From assembly GCA_036655715.1 (NCBI GenBank), contig JAVVPO010000022.1:1-31125 (forward strand): a DNA stretch of 31,125 nt, written 5' to 3'. How positions within the stretch are numbered: position 1 is the stretch's first letter; each line of letters starts with the position of its first letter. Under the pieces are notes generated by a model, which searched no databases, was not told where the DNA came from, and saw only the letters and a program-made list of their open reading frames with translations. Position numbers and translations under genes: made by a program. The DNA comes from JAVVPO01 sp036655715. GTDB lineage: Bacteria > Bacillota > Clostridia > Lachnospirales > Cellulosilyticaceae. This document shows, piece by piece, positions 23,037 through 30,553 of this stretch.

Positions 23037-25010
23037 CTACTTAACTAACGCACCAGATACCATCTCACCAAGTGGCCCTACAGCTACAAGGTTCCCTGCA
23101 TCATCAGATGCACAAAGTACCATACCTTCTGACATAATGCCACGAAGTTTAACTGGTTTAAGGTTTGTTACAACCACTACTTTTTTGCCTACGAACTCTT
23201 CTGGAGTGTAGTATGCTGCAATACCAGATACAATTTGTCTGACTTCTTCTCCGATTTTAATCTTTGATACAAGTAATTTATCTGCTTTTGGTACTCTATC
23301 ACATTCAATTACTTCACCTATTTTAAGTTCAACTTTAGCAAAGTCATCAATTGTAATCATTTCTACTTCTTTGATTTCTTTAACTTCTTTTACTTTTTTA
23401 GGCTCTTCTTTTTTCTCTTCAGCCTTTGCTACTACAGGCATAGTTGCCTCTAATGCTGCAAGTTCTTTTTCTTTATCTATACGAGGGAATATATTGATAC
23501 CTTTTTTAGCTGTTACTGACTTTGGAAGTGTTCCCCATATATGGATTGTATCCCATGCAGTAAGCTCTCCTCTTTGTACCCCAATTTGCTCCCAGATTTT
23601 TTCTGGTGTTTGTGGCATAAATGGTTCAACCATAATACTTATAATACGTAAACCTTCTGCAAGCGTGTAAAGAACCCCAGCAAGTTTAGCTTTATTTTCT
23701 TCATCTTTTGCAAGTACCCATGGCATTGTTTCATCAATATATTTATTAAGTCTACGAATAATTACCCAGATATCTTCTAATGCATTATTAAAGAAGAGTT
23801 TTTCCATGTTTACTTCTACTTTTGCAATAGACTCTGCTACTACAGCTTGTACTTGCGCATCAAATTCATTACCCTCATGCTCAGCTTGAAGTACTCCGCC
23901 ATCAAAGTATTTCTCAATCATTGCAACTGTTCTTGATGCTAAGTTTCCGATATCATTTGCTAAGTCTGAATTGATTCTTGAGATAAGTGCTTCATTGGTG
24001 AAGTTACCATCTTGTCCAAATGCAATTTCACGAAGTAAGAAGTAACGAATAGCATCACTACCATATCTACCTACTAATACACTTGGATCTACTACATTTC
24101 CTTTTGACTTACTCATCTTGCCACCGTCTATTACTAACCAACCATGTCCAAAGATTTGTTTTGGAAGTGGAAGTTCAAGTGCCATAAGAAGTGCTGGCCA
24201 AATAATAGTATGGAAACGAACGATTTCTTTCCCTACTAAATGTACATCTGCTGGCCAGAATTTTTTGTAAAGTTCATCTTCACTAGTTCCGTACCCTAAA
24301 GCAGAGATGTAGTTTGATAATGCATCAATCCATACATAAACAACATGTCCTGGATCAAATTCTACCGGTACTCCCCATTTGAATGATGTACGAGATACAC
24401 ATAAATCTTCTAGACCTGGACGAAGGAAGTTGTTAAGCATTTCATTTTGTCTTGTTTGAGGCTCTATGAATCCTGGGTTCTCTTCAATATGCTTGATAAG
24501 TCTATCTTGATATGCTGAAAGTCTAAAGAAATAAGATTCTTCTTTTACTTCTTCTACTGGTCTACCACAGTCTGGACATTTTCCATCTACAAGTTGGTGT
24601 TCTGTGAAGAATGTCTCACATGGTGTACAGTACTTTCCTGCATACTCACTTTTATAGATATCACCTTTATCATAAAGCTGCTTAAAGATTTTTTGAACTG
24701 TAGCCTTATGCTCTTCATCTGTTGTACGGATGAATTTGTCATAAGTAATATCCATAGTTGACCAAAGATCTTTAATCCAATCTACTATACCATCTACGAA
24801 TTGAATTGGTGTTACATTTTCTTCTTCTGCACGTCTTTCTATCTTTTGACCATGCTCATCTGTTCCTGTAAGGAACATAACGTCATATCCACGAAGTCTT
24901 TTGTATCTTGCCATAGCATCCGCTGCTACTGTTGTATAGGAATGTCCTATATGAAGTTTGTTACTTGGGTAATAAATAGGTGTTGTTATATAATAAGTTG
25001 GCTTGCTCAT
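23037..25010 (-). CDS. metG: Methionyl-tRNA synthetase with C-terminal tRNA-binding domain
   Basis: 657 residues from ATG 25010, preceded by AGGAGGAACAAAAGATA; the open frame continues to 25049 but the extra residues are not family-like. It charges tRNA-Met using ATP. Class I marks: HIGH at residues 20-23, four zinc cysteines in CTPCETFF and CPDCGRPV, and the GGKMSKSKGN loop near residue 300. After the helical anticodon domain, a Lys/Glu-rich linker (EEKKEEPKKVKEVKEIKE) leads to the C-terminal Trbp111-like OB fold (IDDFAKVELKIGEVIECDRV) that helps dimerise and bind tRNA. The promoter is near consensus and no T-box leader is seen between it and the gene. Confidence 0.97.
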   Translation of the reverse strand: MSKPTYYITTPIYYPSNKLHIGHSYTTVAADAMARYKRLRGYDVMFLTGTDEHGQKIERRAEEENVTPIQFVDGIVDWIKDLWSTMDITYDKFIRTTDEEHKATVQKIFKQLYDKGDIYKSEYAGKYCTPCETFFTEHQLVDGKCPDCGRPVEEVKEESYFFRLSAYQDRLIKHIEENPGFIEPQTRQNEMLNNFLRPGLEDLCVSRTSFKWGVPVEFDPGHVVYVWIDALSNYISALGYGTSEDELYKKFWPADVHLVGKEIVRFHTIIWPALLMALELPLPKQIFGHGWLVIDGGKMSKSKGNVVDPSVLVGRYGSDAIRYFLLREIAFGQDGNFTNEALISRINSDLANDIGNLASRTVAMIEKYFDGGVLQAEHEGNEFDAQVQAVVAESIAKVEVNMEKLFFNNALEDIWVIIRRLNKYIDETMPWVLAKDEENKAKLAGVLYTLAEGLRIISIMVEPFMPQTPEKIWEQIGVQRGELTAWDTIHIWGTLPKSVTAKKGINIFPRIDKEKELAALEATMPVVAKAEEKKEEPKKVKEVKEIKEVEMITIDDFAKVELKIGEVIECDRVPKADKLLVSKIKIGEEVRQIVSGIAAYYTPEEFVGKKVVVVTNLKPVKLRGIMSEGMVLCASDDAGNLVAVGPLGEMVSGALVK

Positions 25011-25070
25011 TATCTTTTGTTCCTCCTGTATATGCAATAAGTAGTTCATTTCTCATTAAAATCTATATCT

Positions 25071-25099
25071 ATTATAGTTTTAATTACCTTGTTTTACAA
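25071..25099 (-). promoter_or_regulatory. Promoter of metG
   Basis: Minus strand TTGTAA (25094-25099), 17-base spacer, TATAAT (25071-25076). The 5' leader is only about 55 bases, too short for a T-box. Confidence 0.7.
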
Positions 25100-25240
25100 T
25101 AACTCTAGCATAATATTATTATTTTTAATGCTACTATCTCCCAATTCTCTATTATGTTATTATAAACATAAACTTGGCATATTACACATACGTATATATC
25201 GATTATCAGGTTAATCATTTTCTAAAGGGGGAGATTTTTA

Positions 25241-25618
25241 ATGGATTCATTTTTATTTGGTACATTTAATAATATGATATTTACATTTGTACCTGCTTTT
25301 ATCTTCATTGTTTTTATGATTGTCATTGGAACACTTATTAAAAATGCCATTCACTACTCAGTTAATAAAACAAAACCACAAATACCTGTTCGTGCAAAAG
25401 TAGTTGCTAAACGTACCAATATTTCTCATCATCACCATGCAGGTAATAATATGCATAGTTCTAGTCATACTACTTATTACACTACATTTGAACTTGAAAA
25501 TGGCGAAAGAATGGAATTACATATTCCCCTAGACCAATTTGGTTATCTAGTAGAAGGTGATAAAGGCACACTTACTATTCAAGGAGATATGTTTATTGCA
25601 TTTAAAAGAATACTTTAG
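25241..25618 (+). CDS. DUF2500-type membrane-anchored protein
   Basis: 125 residues. The ATG follows AAAGGGGGAGATTTTTA. A single membrane segment spans residues about 12-35 (IFTFVPAFIFIVFMIVIGTL). Behind it is a soluble domain of the DUF2500 kind: VRAKVVAKRTNISHHHHAGN, TTYYTTFELENGERMEL and LVEGDKGTLTIQGDMFIAFK. The His run (HHHH at about 63-66) and following Ser/His stretch are a variable loop in this family. Function is unknown; the layout suggests a membrane-tethered beta-sheet domain. It is followed 38 bases later by a PH-domain gene on the same strand. Confidence 0.8.
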   Translation: MDSFLFGTFNNMIFTFVPAFIFIVFMIVIGTLIKNAIHYSVNKTKPQIPVRAKVVAKRTNISHHHHAGNNMHSSSHTTYYTTFELENGERMELHIPLDQFGYLVEGDKGTLTIQGDMFIAFKRIL

Positions 25619-25656
25619 ACTATATACTTACCAAAACTTTAAAAGGAGCGTGTAAC

Positions 25657-26001
25657 ATGGGATTATTCGGAGGCAGTAAAAGTACCAACCCAGATAAATT
25701 TGAACCTTATCTTATCGAAGGTGAGCATATCGAAGCAGTATACAAACTTGTACTAGATGAAATTTGCTTCACTAACAAACGCATTATCTTTGTAGACAAA
25801 GAAGCCTTTTCTACAAAAAAAGGATTCATCAACTTACCTTATAGCTCTATCTATTACTTTGCTGTTGAAAAAGGTGGAGTCTTTGAACTCGATAACGACA
25901 TCAAATTAGTCACTAAAGGCGGCAATTTTGAAATGGAATTTGCCAAAGGCACAGATATCCTAGAAGTTGAAAAACTCCTAGCCAAACATATCTGCAAGTA
26001 A
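25657..26001 (+). CDS. Bacterial PH-domain protein (YvbH/bPH type)
   Basis: 114 residues; ATG follows AAAAGGAGCGTGTAAC. After a glycine-rich start (MGLFGGSKS), residues 15-112 resemble the bacterial pleckstrin-homology-like fold: LIEGEHIEAVYKLVLDEICF, TNKRIIFVDKEAFSTKKGFI, NLPYSSIYYFAVEKGGVFEL and a C-terminal helix (DILEVEKLLAKHI). Members are soluble and tend to form oligomers; no enzyme activity is known. It is probably co-transcribed with the DUF2500 gene, and a long inverted repeat follows the stop. Confidence 0.85.
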   Translation: MGLFGGSKSTNPDKFEPYLIEGEHIEAVYKLVLDEICFTNKRIIFVDKEAFSTKKGFINLPYSSIYYFAVEKGGVFELDNDIKLVTKGGNFEMEFAKGTDILEVEKLLAKHICK

Positions 26002-26010
26002 TCTATTCAT

Positions 26011-26064
26011 AGGTCCGTCTGAGGTGTTAGAAACCCAAAGATATCTAACACCTCAGACAGACCT
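26011..26064. terminator. 21-bp inverted repeat between convergent genes
   Basis: Arms at 26011-26031 and 26044-26064, one mismatch, 12-nt loop. It lies 10 bases after the PH-domain stop. Neither strand has a clear T-run, so calling it a terminator is tentative; it may instead be an RNA 3' end protector. Confidence 0.5.
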
Positions 26065-26115
26065 AACATTTACTTTCCCTTTCACTCTACTTTCCTCTTA
26101 GAGAAGTCTTATCCT

Positions 26116-26415
26116 TTAATATTTTATCTCTTCCTCTTGATCCTCTTCTTCATCCTCTAACTCAATCTTAAAACATCCTATTTTAGGTGATAATAAATTA
26201 TAAGATAGCCCAAAAATCATGCCAACACCTCCATATATTATAGGTGCAATAAGTATCATACAAAGTGATCCCATTATCATACCTTTATCTCCATTACTTC
26301 CCATACTGCCTAAAATCATAATAACAGCTAATATACCCATTGGTACTCCTATTAAAGATATAATCCCAAAGAAAATTCCCCTTAAACTAATTCTTTTAAT
26401 ACTTACTTTTTTCAT
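26116..26415 (-). CDS. Small two-span membrane protein, unknown
   Basis: 99 residues; ATG follows GAGGGGAAATTTAAA. Two membrane segments are visible: FFGIISLIGVPMGILAVIMI at about 15-36 and MGSLCMILIAPIIYGGVGMI at about 48-70, after a basic start (MKKVSIKRISLR). The tail is strongly acidic (ELEDEEEDQEEEIKY). The layout, basic start, two helices and charged tail, occurs in many clostridial small membrane proteins of unknown function. I cannot name a family with confidence. It has its own ribosome site and faces the PH-domain gene. Confidence 0.7.
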   Translation of the reverse strand: MKKVSIKRISLRGIFFGIISLIGVPMGILAVIMILGSMGSNGDKGMIMGSLCMILIAPIIYGGVGMIFGLSYNLLSPKIGCFKIELEDEEEDQEEEIKY

Positions 26416-26557
26416 TTTAAATTTCCCCTCACTCTAAATTTATCTAACTATTCTTTATTATAAATCAATTTTAGCTTTATTCAAAGTACTAAGATGTTAT
26501 AGGATAAGCCGTTCATATCATAAAATAATTTAAATATATACTTGAGCTGGTGATAAT

Positions 26558-27055
26558 ATGAGATTTTTAAAGTTTAGAGAGTATCAAAACACTCCCCAAC
26601 CAGGCGATATAGTAGGAGTTAATCGCTTACGTTTTAATATGAAGTATGAACATTATGGCATATATGTAGGTAATAATAAAATTGTTCACTATTGTAGGTT
26701 CAATAAATCAGATGAATCTAGCATTACCGAAACAGATTTTGAATTTTTTCTAAAAGATAGCAACCTTTATTTTATCTTTGATTGTAAAACAGCTTATAAA
26801 AAAATAAGGTCACTTCATCCTAGAAACCTTATTATACGTAATGAATTTAGGGGTAAAAATAAACTTTATCTTTATTCTCCTACTGAAACTATAGAGCGTG
26901 CTTACTCTCGTATAGGTGAGACTAAATATAATTTAGCTCTTAATAACTGCGAACATTTTGCAATTTGGTGTAAAACAGGTCTATCTAAAAGTTATCAAGT
27001 TCAGCGCTTTATATCCTTTGGTTTATCAGGGAAAACAAAATTCATAGATGTATAG
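26558..27055 (+). CDS. LRAT-domain (NlpC/P60-like fold) protein
   Basis: 165 residues; start after GGTGATAAT. It matches the LRAT / H-rev107 domain: PQPGDIVGVNRL at the start, HYGIYVGNNKIVHY with His32 and His44, and NNCEHFAIWCKTG with the nucleophile Cys131. These residues form the Cys-His centre of acyltransferases and phospholipases in animals; in bacteria the domain is uncommon and its substrates are largely unknown. The middle part (residues about 60-105) is not conserved to my eye. No signal peptide or membrane segment, whereas the animal proteins carry a C-terminal anchor. It lies alone between a small membrane protein and pckA. A lipid or acyl-thioester substrate is inference. Confidence 0.8.
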   Translation: MRFLKFREYQNTPQPGDIVGVNRLRFNMKYEHYGIYVGNNKIVHYCRFNKSDESSITETDFEFFLKDSNLYFIFDCKTAYKKIRSLHPRNLIIRNEFRGKNKLYLYSPTETIERAYSRIGETKYNLALNNCEHFAIWCKTGLSKSYQVQRFISFGLSGKTKFIDV

Positions 27056-27175
27056 TATTATTTTTATATTAAAATATTTAATATATATTATTATACTTTT
27101 TCAACTTTTTGTTCGTGCAATATTTATTATTATTTTACTTTTTTATATTATTTTTTGTTGTTTTATTTATTTTTC

Positions 27176-27204
27176 TTGACTTTTTTTATATTCAGAATAA
27201 TAAT
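27176..27204 (+). promoter_or_regulatory. Possible promoter of pckA
   Basis: TTGACT (27176-27181), 17-base spacer, AATAAT (27199-27204). A TATACT at 27205-27210 is too far from the -35 but could be the real -10 with a different upstream element. Confidence 0.45.
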
Positions 27205-27242
27205 TATACTTAGGAAAACTTTTTTTCTTACTACATTTGTAG

Positions 27243-27279
27243 TGTGATTTCTATTTCCCTAGTATGAGGGACAATCACA
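27243..27279 (+). promoter_or_regulatory. Hairpin in the 5' leader of pckA
   Basis: Outer stem TGTGATT / AATCACA (27243-27249 with 27273-27279) and inner stem TCCCT / AGGGA (27256-27260 with 27267-27271), loop AGTATG. It lies 38 bases before the start codon, with no T-run, so it may affect mRNA stability or control rather than termination. Confidence 0.45.
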
Positions 27280-27316
27280 AATAACATTTAAATCACTTAT
27301 GAGGAGGATTTCAACT

Positions 27317-28978
27317 ATGGCAACAAACTCTAGATTCCCTAGAACAGAAATTGGATCACAAAATCCTATTTTCAACCAAATTCGCACAACTATTGAAACT
27401 GCTTTTTACGGTAATAATGTAGTTCCTGTAACTTCTTTAAAAGAAGCTTATAAATTAGCTAAAGCTGCTCCTGGTACAGTAGTAACTGACATCCCTGTTT
27501 ACCAACCAGAACTTTTAGGTCTTGATGAAGATACAAAAATTCTTCTTTTCAATGACGGTGCGGTAAGTGGCCGTGCTGCAGCTGCTCGTAAAATCATGGG
27601 TGAACCAGGTGTTAACCAAGGTGAATACGCTTTAAAAATTAGTGAAGCTATCTATAAATCTCGTACAAAAAAACTTTATCACGCTCAATCTATTGTAGGT
27701 CTTGATAAGGATTTCTCAGTAAAAGCTCATCTTTGCATTCCAGAAACTCAAGAAAACATTATGTACTCTTGGTTATTAAACTTCCAAGCTATTAATGAAG
27801 TAGTATCTGAAATGTACAATAACTCAGATGTTATTCCTAACGAAGGTGATATCTACATATTCTCAGATCCAGACTGGTCACATCCAGATCATCCAATGGG
27901 TCTTACATTCTTCGATCCAATCCATAACTGCGCTGCAATATTAGGTATGAGATACTTTGGAGAACACAAAAAAGGTACTCTTACACTTGCATGGGCTCTT
28001 GCTAACCGTCACGGGTATGCTTCATGCCATGGTGGACAAAAACGTTATAACTTAGGCGAAGGTAAATCTTTCGTTGCTGGTGTATTTGGTCTTTCAGGTT
28101 CTGGAAAGTCAACACTTACACATGCTCGTCATGGTGGTAAATATGATATTACTGTTCTTCATGATGATGCCTTTGTTATCTCTACAGAAGATGGTTCTTC
28201 AATTGCTCTTGAGCCAGCTTACTTCGATAAAACTCAAGATTATCCACTTACATGTGAAGATAATAAATACCTTATTACAATGCAAAACTGTGGTGCAACA
28301 GTTGATGAAGATGGTAAAGTTGTTCCTGTTACAGAAGATATCCGTAATGGTAACGGCCGTGCTGTTAAATCAATCCTTTGGTCACCAAACCGTGTAAATA
28401 AATTCGCTGAACCAGTTAACGCTATCTTCTGGATCATGAAAGACCCTACACTTCCACCAATCCTTAAACTTAGTGGTGCATCTCTTGCATCTGTAATGGG
28501 TGCTACACTTGCTACAAAACGTTCAAGTGCAGAACGACTTGCTCCTGGAGTAGATCCTAATGCTTTAGTTGTAGAACCATACGCTAACCCATTTAGAACA
28601 TACCCACTTACTAATGACTATGAAAAATTCAAAGCATTAGTTTCTGAGAGAAATGTAGATTGCTATATCCTTAATACAGGAGATTTCATGGGCAAAAAAG
28701 TAACTCCAAAAGATACTCTTGGTGTTCTTGAAGCAGTTGTTGAAGGTACTACAAACTTCAAACCATGGGGTCCATTCTCAGATATTCAAATCATGGAAGT
28801 TGAAGGATTTGTTCCAAACTTAACTGATGCAGATTATGTTGATCAATTACAAAAACGTATGCAAGATAGAGTTGAATTCATCCAATCACGTGAAACTGAA
28901 AAAGGTGGATTTGATAAGCTTCCTACCGATGCTTTAGAAGCTCTTCAAAAAGTTGTTACACAAGCTAAAAATGCATAA
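27317..28978 (+). CDS. pckA: Phosphoenolpyruvate carboxykinase (ATP)
   Basis: 553 residues from ATG 27317, preceded by GAGGAGGATTTCAACT; an upstream in-frame ATG at 27299 lacks this spacing. It interconverts oxaloacetate plus ATP with phosphoenolpyruvate, CO2 and ADP. In rumen and gut fermenters it often runs toward oxaloacetate and feeds fumarate/succinate formation. Motifs: YFGEHKKGTLTLAWALANRH, the ATP P-loop GVFGLSGSGKSTLTHARHGG, and the metal-binding HDDAFVISTEDGSSIALEPA. It uses mostly CTT, GTT, GCT and CAC/CGT-type codons, the pattern of a highly expressed gene here. It fits with fumAB elsewhere in the window. Confidence 0.95.
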   Translation: MATNSRFPRTEIGSQNPIFNQIRTTIETAFYGNNVVPVTSLKEAYKLAKAAPGTVVTDIPVYQPELLGLDEDTKILLFNDGAVSGRAAAARKIMGEPGVNQGEYALKISEAIYKSRTKKLYHAQSIVGLDKDFSVKAHLCIPETQENIMYSWLLNFQAINEVVSEMYNNSDVIPNEGDIYIFSDPDWSHPDHPMGLTFFDPIHNCAAILGMRYFGEHKKGTLTLAWALANRHGYASCHGGQKRYNLGEGKSFVAGVFGLSGSGKSTLTHARHGGKYDITVLHDDAFVISTEDGSSIALEPAYFDKTQDYPLTCEDNKYLITMQNCGATVDEDGKVVPVTEDIRNGNGRAVKSILWSPNRVNKFAEPVNAIFWIMKDPTLPPILKLSGASLASVMGATLATKRSSAERLAPGVDPNALVVEPYANPFRTYPLTNDYEKFKALVSERNVDCYILNTGDFMGKKVTPKDTLGVLEAVVEGTTNFKPWGPFSDIQIMEVEGFVPNLTDADYVDQLQKRMQDRVEFIQSRETEKGGFDKLPTDALEALQKVVTQAKNA

Positions 28979-28987
28979 TTGTTAGAT

Positions 28988-29023
28988 AAAAAAGATGTGA
29001 ATCTAATGATTCACATCTTTTTT
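28988..29023 (+). terminator. Terminator after pckA, shared with the DUF1836 gene
   Basis: Perfect 16-bp stem AAAAAAGATGTGAATC / GATTCACATCTTTTTT, loop TAAT. A- and T-runs on both flanks make it work in both directions. It starts 9 bases after the pckA stop. Confidence 0.9.
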
Positions 29024-29027
29024 ATTT

Positions 29028-29127
29028 NNNNNNNNNNNNNNNNNNNNNNNNNNNNNNNNNNNNNNNNNNNNNNNNNNNNNNNNNNNNNNNNNNNNNNNNN
29101 NNNNNNNNNNNNNNNNNNNNNNNNNNN
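29028..29127. other. Assembly gap of 100 N next to the pckA terminator
   Basis: Exactly 100 N. Both edges carry the same 12 bases, TCTTTTTTATTT (29016-29027 and 29128-29139), so the two contigs may overlap with nothing missing. Confidence 0.9.
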
Positions 29128-29698
29128 TCTTTTTTATTTTTTCATCAATAATTTTTTCTGCAAGCCTTTTATGATAAGATGCTTGCTCTATAAGTATAAG
29201 CACTAATAATACTGTTTCTAGCTCTTCATCATCTATGCCTACTTTAGCCATTTCTTCATGTAAGGTATCAATTCTTCTTTCTACGCCTAAGTTAAAATAC
29301 CCTATTTCCTTATCTTTAGAGTTAAGATAGCTCTGGTAAAGTTTAGCTAACTTATCCCCTTCTACGTTATCCCCGTTTTTTACAACACTAAATAAATTTT
29401 TAATATCTCCAATACTAACAATGTTCTTTAGTTGATAAAGTAATAGCATAAGAATAATATGCTCTTTCGTATATTTTTTCTTTACTGCGGGCATTAATAC
29501 CTTATCTTTTGTATAGTTATTAATCATCGTCTTAGTCAGTAACTTATCATCTTCAGATCGTTTTGTATGCTTTAGTTTGTCCTCAAATAATGTAATGAGT
29601 TGATCCATGTAGAGGTCTATATTCGGAATTTCTCTAAGCTCCATTACTTCTTCTAATCCTAGACTTTTTACTTGTTCATTAAGCCATAATTCATCCAT
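29128..29698 (-). CDS. DUF1836 domain protein, 3' end at the assembly gap
   Basis: 190 residues are visible from ATG 29698 (RBS AAGGAGGCAAGTT), the better choice than the open frame to 29755. The chain runs MDELWLNEQVKSLGLEEVME, PNIDLYMDQLITLFEDKL, then the core LTKTMINNYTKDKVLMPAVK and KKYTKEHIILMLLLYQLKNI with IGDIKNLF. This helical pattern is that of DUF1836, whose winged-helix-like N-terminal part may bind DNA; function is unknown. The last codons before the gap read KIIDEKIKK. If the flanking 12-mers are overlapped, the frame continues with ATG TGA, giving a stop after 191 residues. Confidence 0.85.
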
Positions 29699-29776
29699 AA
29701 CTTGCCTCCTTGCATTCATATCTTTATCATACAACATGTTGATTTTAAAAGGCAAGAAATTATTTTCAAGACTGTA

Positions 29777-29845
29777 TTGACTACTACTGAATATCTATGT
29801 TATATTTATAATATAACAACAAGTAGTTTTACTTACTACTTGTTG
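29777..29845 (+). promoter_or_regulatory. Promoter and 5'-end hairpin of the hemolysin III gene
   Basis: TTGACT (29777-29782), 18-base spacer, TATATT (29801-29806); start near 29813. Immediately downstream is a perfect 10-bp inverted repeat CAACAAGTAG / CTACTTGTTG (29817-29826 with 29836-29845), whose 3' arm ends just before AAGGAG. It could be an operator or an RNA hairpin that affects access to the ribosome site. Confidence 0.5.
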
Positions 29846-29863
29846 GCACAAGGAGATGTTACT

Positions 29864-30511
29864 ATGAAAACTTATGTTAGAGAACCAATTAATGCATTCA
29901 CACACCTTATAGGTGCTGGCCTTTCTCTTATTGGAACTATACTTTTACTTATATTAGGTGGCAAAGGTACTCCACTTACAACAGCAGCTACTATTTCTAT
30001 CATTATATTTGGACTTAGCTTAATTGCCCTTTATACTGCAAGTGGTATTTATCACCTAGTCAATGCTACTGATGCTGTTATACTTAAACTAAAAAAACTT
30101 GATCATTCTATGATTTTTATCTTGATTGCAGGCTCATATACTCCATTTTGCTTACTTTCTCTCTCTGGTGCTTGGCGTTGGGGAATTATTGGAACCGTTT
30201 GGGGGCTTGCAATAATTGGCATTACCTTAAAAATGTTCTGGATTAATATGCCTAGATGGCTTTCTACAAGTTTTTATATCGGTATGGGATGGATTGCCTT
30301 ATTTGCACTCAAACCACTTTATACATCGCTTCCTTTAGGTGGATTCGTATGGCTAGTATTGGGTGGTATCATGTATACTATAGGCGGTATCATCTATGGA
30401 CTAAAGAAACCAAATATATCAGTTCATTTTGGCTTCCATGAAATTTTTCATATCTTTGTTATGTTGGGTAGTGCTTGTCACTACTGGGCAGTATTAAATT
30501 ATGTATTATAG
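29864..30511 (+). CDS. Hemolysin III / PAQR family membrane protein
   Basis: 215 residues from ATG 29864, after AAGGAGATGTTACT; the open frame starts upstream at 29702 but those 54 codons cover the promoter. Seven membrane segments in the hemolysin III pattern. Conserved points: REPINAFTHLIGAGL at the start, SGIYHLV with a metal His, LDHSMIFILIAGSYTPFCLL, and FHEIFHIFVMLGSACHYWAV near the end with two more histidines, the three-His zinc site of the PAQR superfamily. Bacterial members are of unknown function; the hemolysin name comes from one Bacillus cereus protein expressed in E. coli. The gene is monocistronic with a good terminator. Confidence 0.93.
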   Translation: MKTYVREPINAFTHLIGAGLSLIGTILLLILGGKGTPLTTAATISIIIFGLSLIALYTASGIYHLVNATDAVILKLKKLDHSMIFILIAGSYTPFCLLSLSGAWRWGIIGTVWGLAIIGITLKMFWINMPRWLSTSFYIGMGWIALFALKPLYTSLPLGGFVWLVLGGIMYTIGGIIYGLKKPNISVHFGFHEIFHIFVMLGSACHYWAVLNYVL

Positions 30512-30513
30512 CA

Positions 30514-30549
30514 AAAAGCTAGTCTTCCATCACAAGAAGACTAGCTTTT
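30514..30549 (+). terminator. Shared terminator, hemolysin III and DUF975 genes
   Basis: Perfect 14-bp stem AAAAGCTAGTCTTC / GAAGACTAGCTTTT (30514-30527 with 30536-30549), 8-nt loop. It lies between two convergent stops at 30511 and 30554. Confidence 0.85.
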
Positions 30550-30553
30550 CTAA

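Noticed and set aside
25011..25099. T-box or S-box leader for metG
   Set aside because: Only about 55 bases separate the -10 box from the start codon, and no terminator hairpin lies there.
28074..28397. Plus-strand Leu/Met-rich frame inside pckA
   Set aside because: It is an out-of-frame reading of the strongly conserved P-loop region of pckA.
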